Source of the DNA: Desulfobacterales bacterium
GTDB lineage: Bacteria; Desulfobacterota; Desulfobacteria; Desulfobacterales; QNYZ01
Length of the DNA stretch: 8,059 bases
Assembly: GCA_029938515.1 (NCBI GenBank)
Contig: JAOZUU010000107.1
Span: forward strand, 1-8,059
Direction: 5' to 3'
Positions 6,301-8,059 of the stretch are shown here, piece by piece (the stretch's first letter is position 1; every line of letters begins with the position of its first letter). The notes below the pieces were generated by a model. The model was not told where the DNA came from. It did no database searches and saw only the letters and a program-made list of their open reading frames with translations. The position numbers were made by a program, and so were the translations under genes.

Positions 6301-6382
6301 TTGAATGTTTGGTATTGGATGTTTGTTTTTTTATTCGATGTTGAACGTTCGATGTTGAATGTTGGACGTTCATCTTTCAAAA
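6301..6382. repeat. Second period-7 array (TTGAATG/TTCGATG units)
   Basis: Units TTGAATG, TTTGGTA, TTGGATG (6301-6321), then a T-rich interruption. A clean run follows: TTCGATG, TTGAACG, TTCGATG, TTGAATG, TTGGACG (6334-6368), and two decayed units end at 6382. The period matches the flanking arrays but the unit is different. The minus-strand frame across it reads repeated Asn-Val-Gln-His, which marks it as repeat translation and not protein. Confidence 0.82.
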
Positions 6383-6462
6383 CAGCCTCGTATGGCAGAA
6401 ACGCAAACTGTGAACGTCACAAAATAACTTAGCGCTTATGCCCCTTCGCCGATGGCCTTTTC

Positions 6463-6582
6463 TTTTCACTTTTAGACTCTTTGACTCTTAGACTTTCGAC
6501 CTTTAGACTCTTTGACCTTTTGACTTTCGACCTTGGACTTTCGACTGTGGGTTTTCGACCCTTCGACTTTTCACTTTAAACT
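6463..6582 (-). repeat. Purine-rich period-7 repeat array (right, inverted)
   Basis: On the minus strand it reads TTTAAAG, TGAAAAG, TCGAAGGG, then TCGAAAG, TCCAAGG, TCAAAAGG, TCAAAGAG, TCTAAAGG and so on. That makes about 16 units of 7 or 8 bases, of the same GTC-N-AA family as 5973-6144 but in opposite orientation. It begins directly at the stop codon of the M23 peptidase gene. As on the left, the purine-rich strand is the sense strand of the adjacent gene. Confidence 0.9.
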
Positions 6583-7420
6583 ATTTCTTCACCACCCTCT
6601 CCGGATCAACCGCAACGCTTCCCACGAACACCCCCCAATGCAGATGGGGTCCGGTGGCCCGGCCGCTTTGCCCCACCCGGGCGATCAAATCGCCCTGGGT
6701 GACGCGATCGCCTTCTTTGGCCAATATCCGGTTCAAGTGGATAAAGATCGATCGTACCCCCAGGCCGTGATCCACAATCAGGGTATTGCCCATCAGGTAC
6801 ATGTCCTTTGCCGTCAAACGGACGATCCCGTCGGCCGGACTCAAAACCGGTGTCCCCATCGGCGCGGCAATGTCCAGTCCCCGATGGGGGCTGCGGGGTT
6901 TGTCATTTAAAATCCGCTGGCTTCCGAAAACACCGCTCACCCGTCCCTTAACGGGAAGTGAAAAGCCTTTTTCAACAAAAAGCCCCAGCGGATATGGCGG
7001 CGACGACCGTACGGTATTCACTTTCCGGGCGTCCGCCTTGATTCGGCGCAAAGCGGCCGGATCGGGGCTGACCTTTTTTTTCGGCAACCCATTGATCCGC
7101 TCAATCCGCCATTTACGTGCCAGGATTCGGATCGTCCGCTTGATTCGGTCATGATTGTTTTTGGCCAGAACAACCGTATCGCTCTTCCGGTCACGCGGTA
7201 CGCCGATAACGAAATAACCTTCTTCGCTCACGGCCAGCGCCTTCCCCCCTGTCCAGACCTCCCCGGGCGGAACGATCCTGCCCACGATCATATCGCCCTG
7301 GTAGGCGCTTTCAGGCAGAATCAGTTCCAGTGCCCAGATTGGAGAGGCCATCGTCAATACAAAAACAGTTGTAAGCAATCGAATCATTATCTTTTTAAAC
7401 AGCAAAATGTTTACGCTCAT
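6581..7420 (-). CDS. Secreted M23 (LytM-type) metallopeptidase
   Basis: 279 residues. An N-terminal signal peptide (hydrophobic 15-28, likely cleavage after WALE-preceding A30) is followed by an all-beta region (about 30-105) and a basic linker (about 110-140). The M23 domain spans about 153-275. Zinc-site motifs are complete: H179-x3-D183 in 'HRGLDIAAPMGTPV', H228 in 'FIHL', and H259-x-H261 in 'GPHLHWGV'. A working endopeptidase that cuts peptidoglycan cross-bridges in the periplasm is therefore likely, unlike degenerate LytM regulators. The ATG at 7420 directly abuts the TAA of the upstream hydrolase gene and has no ribosome site, suggesting coupled translation. An ATG at 7387 would give a shorter, equally good signal peptide. 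The gene ends where the right-hand repeat array begins. Confidence 0.93.
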   Translation of the reverse strand: MSVNILLFKKIMIRLLTTVFVLTMASPIWALELILPESAYQGDMIVGRIVPPGEVWTGGKALAVSEEGYFVIGVPRDRKSDTVVLAKNNHDRIKRTIRILARKWRIERINGLPKKKVSPDPAALRRIKADARKVNTVRSSPPYPLGLFVEKGFSLPVKGRVSGVFGSQRILNDKPRSPHRGLDIAAPMGTPVLSPADGIVRLTAKDMYLMGNTLIVDHGLGVRSIFIHLNRILAKEGDRVTQGDLIARVGQSGRATGPHLHWGVFVGSVAVDPERVVKK

Positions 7421-8059
7421 TTAGGGTTTTATATGGGCCTCTATCCATGCGCCGACATCGGTTAATACCTGATCATGCTCGGGTTCGTTAAACACTTCAT
7501 GGTACAGCCCATCATAGATTTTGATCGTTTTATCTGAAGCGCCGACTTTTTCGTACAACATCCGCGCCCCAGCCGGATCGACCAGCCGATCGGCGCCACC
7601 CTGCAAAATCATAATCGGCAGCGTAATCCGTCCTGCTTCAGCGGTGACCCGACCCATTGTTTTTAACGTTTCCGCCGCCAGCCTCGCCGTGATTTTACCG
7701 GTATAGACCAGGGGATCGCTGACATAAGCCTGAACCACACCCGGATCTCTGCTGACCCCGTCGACCTCCAGGCCAATCAACCTGAACTTCGGCATCAAAA
7801 AGGAAAGCACATTGCCTGAAAAAATGGTTGCCTGTGAAATATTATCAGGAACTTTAACACTCGGCCCCGATACAACCGCCCCTGACAATCCACCTGGATG
7901 ATCGATCAGGTATGCCAGCGCAATGAGCCCACCCAGACTGTGCCCGACCAAAAAACGCGGTGTATCCGGCTGCCAGTCAAAAACCATGTCAGAGTAAATC
8001 TTCAGTGTATCAATAAAATCGTCAAATCGCTTTACATAGGCGCGGACACCGTCCGATTT
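7421..8059 (-). CDS. Alpha/beta hydrolase, monoacylglycerol-lipase-like (5' end cut off)
   Basis: The frame stays open to the window edge, so the true start lies outside; 212 residues are visible. The first of them, 'SDGVRAYVKRFDDFIDTL', matches the region just after the GHG-S motif of the monoacylglycerol-lipase / serine aminopeptidase S33 group. The ATG at 7987 is internal and not the start. Catalytic residues are in order: Ser41 in the elbow 'GHSLGG', Asp157 in 'LQGGADRLVDP' and His187 in 'YDGLYHEVFNE'. A helical cap lies between about 70 and 140. It probably cleaves lipid esters or similar small esters; the substrate is not readable. Its TAA touches the ATG of the M23 peptidase gene with no spacing, so the two form one transcription unit. 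Confidence 0.92.
   Translation of the reverse strand, partial: KSDGVRAYVKRFDDFIDTLKIYSDMVFDWQPDTPRFLVGHSLGGLIALAYLIDHPGGLSGAVVSGPSVKVPDNISQATIFSGNVLSFLMPKFRLIGLEVDGVSRDPGVVQAYVSDPLVYTGKITARLAAETLKTMGRVTAEAGRITLPIMILQGGADRLVDPAGARMLYEKVGASDKTIKIYDGLYHEVFNEPEHDQVLTDVGAWIEAHIKP

Larger units (their letters stand above)
6145..6462. other. Spacer between the two inverted arrays
   Basis: About 320 bases with no credible gene. It contains AT-rich unique sequence (6145-6248), a perfect small palindrome (6249-6267), an A-rich stretch and a second kind of period-7 array (6301-6382). The rest (6383-6462) is unique sequence in which I see no promoter, terminator or RNA gene. Confidence 0.6.

Noticed and set aside
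6179..6373. 64-codon open frame on the minus strand
   Set aside because: It translates the TTGAATG array (repeated Asn-Val-Gln-His) and has no ribosome site or family resemblance.
5931..6582. CRISPR array
   Set aside because: Units are 7-8 bases, contiguous and degenerate. There are no longer conserved repeats with spacers and no cas genes.
6533..6910. 125-codon open frame on the plus strand
   Set aside because: It starts in the repeat array and continues antisense to the M23 peptidase domain, whose catalytic motifs are intact.
1..8059. Defence island or biosynthetic gene cluster
   Set aside because: Each gene is a housekeeping, signalling or cell-envelope type, and no effector, nuclease, synthase or transporter set is present.

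Overview
This looks like a chromosomal segment of an anaerobic or microaerobic Gram-negative bacterium, most plausibly a sulfate-reducer-like Desulfobacterota. That placement is an inference. It rests on the gene mix (class 1B dihydroorotate dehydrogenase, a rubrerythrin-like diiron protein, HD-GYP signalling, a small QueG-like Fe-S protein) and on the degenerate 7-bp repeat arrays. Nothing in the window fixes the taxon. I see no rRNA, tRNA, CRISPR array, transposase or phage gene.

Left block (1-2084, minus strand). A strong sigma70-type promoter at 2128-2156 drives pyrD (GTG start). pyrD is followed by a rubrerythrin-like ferritin-fold protein and then by a secreted chalcone-isomerase-like protein. 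Gaps are 33 and 66 bp with no clear terminator, so the three genes are probably co-transcribed. pyrK, the usual partner of a class 1B PyrD, is not adjacent.

Divergent centre (2085-2470). This 386-bp intergenic region carries back-to-back promoters. Between them lies a short array of 7-bp units (2322-2356).

Right-hand plus-strand block (2471-5936). A two-helix membrane protein of 92 residues is followed by a membrane HD-GYP protein whose N-terminus resembles the C-terminal domain of ribosomal protein L7/L12. A 155-bp gap is dominated by a large imperfect palindrome (4202-4266). Next come a NUDIX hydrolase of the CoA-pyrophosphatase type, with an insertion splitting its Nudix box, and a QueG-like Fe-S protein 16 bp further on.

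Convergent intergenic region (5937-6580). About 640 bp contain no credible gene but are full of repeats. A purine-rich period-7 array of about 30 units starts at the stop codon of the QueG-like gene. A second array of the same family, inverted, starts at the stop codon of the gene on the other side. Between them lie a perfect small palindrome and a third, unrelated period-7 array. This is the most unusual structure in the window.

Right block (6581-8059, minus strand). A 5'-truncated alpha/beta hydrolase of the monoacylglycerol-lipase type runs off the window edge. Its stop codon directly abuts the start of a secreted M23 (LytM) peptidase.

I did not find a convincing new multi-gene system such as a defence island or biosynthetic cluster. 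The genes are mostly recognisable families. The repeat architecture, and the way repeats reach the 3' ends of genes, is what merits follow-up.
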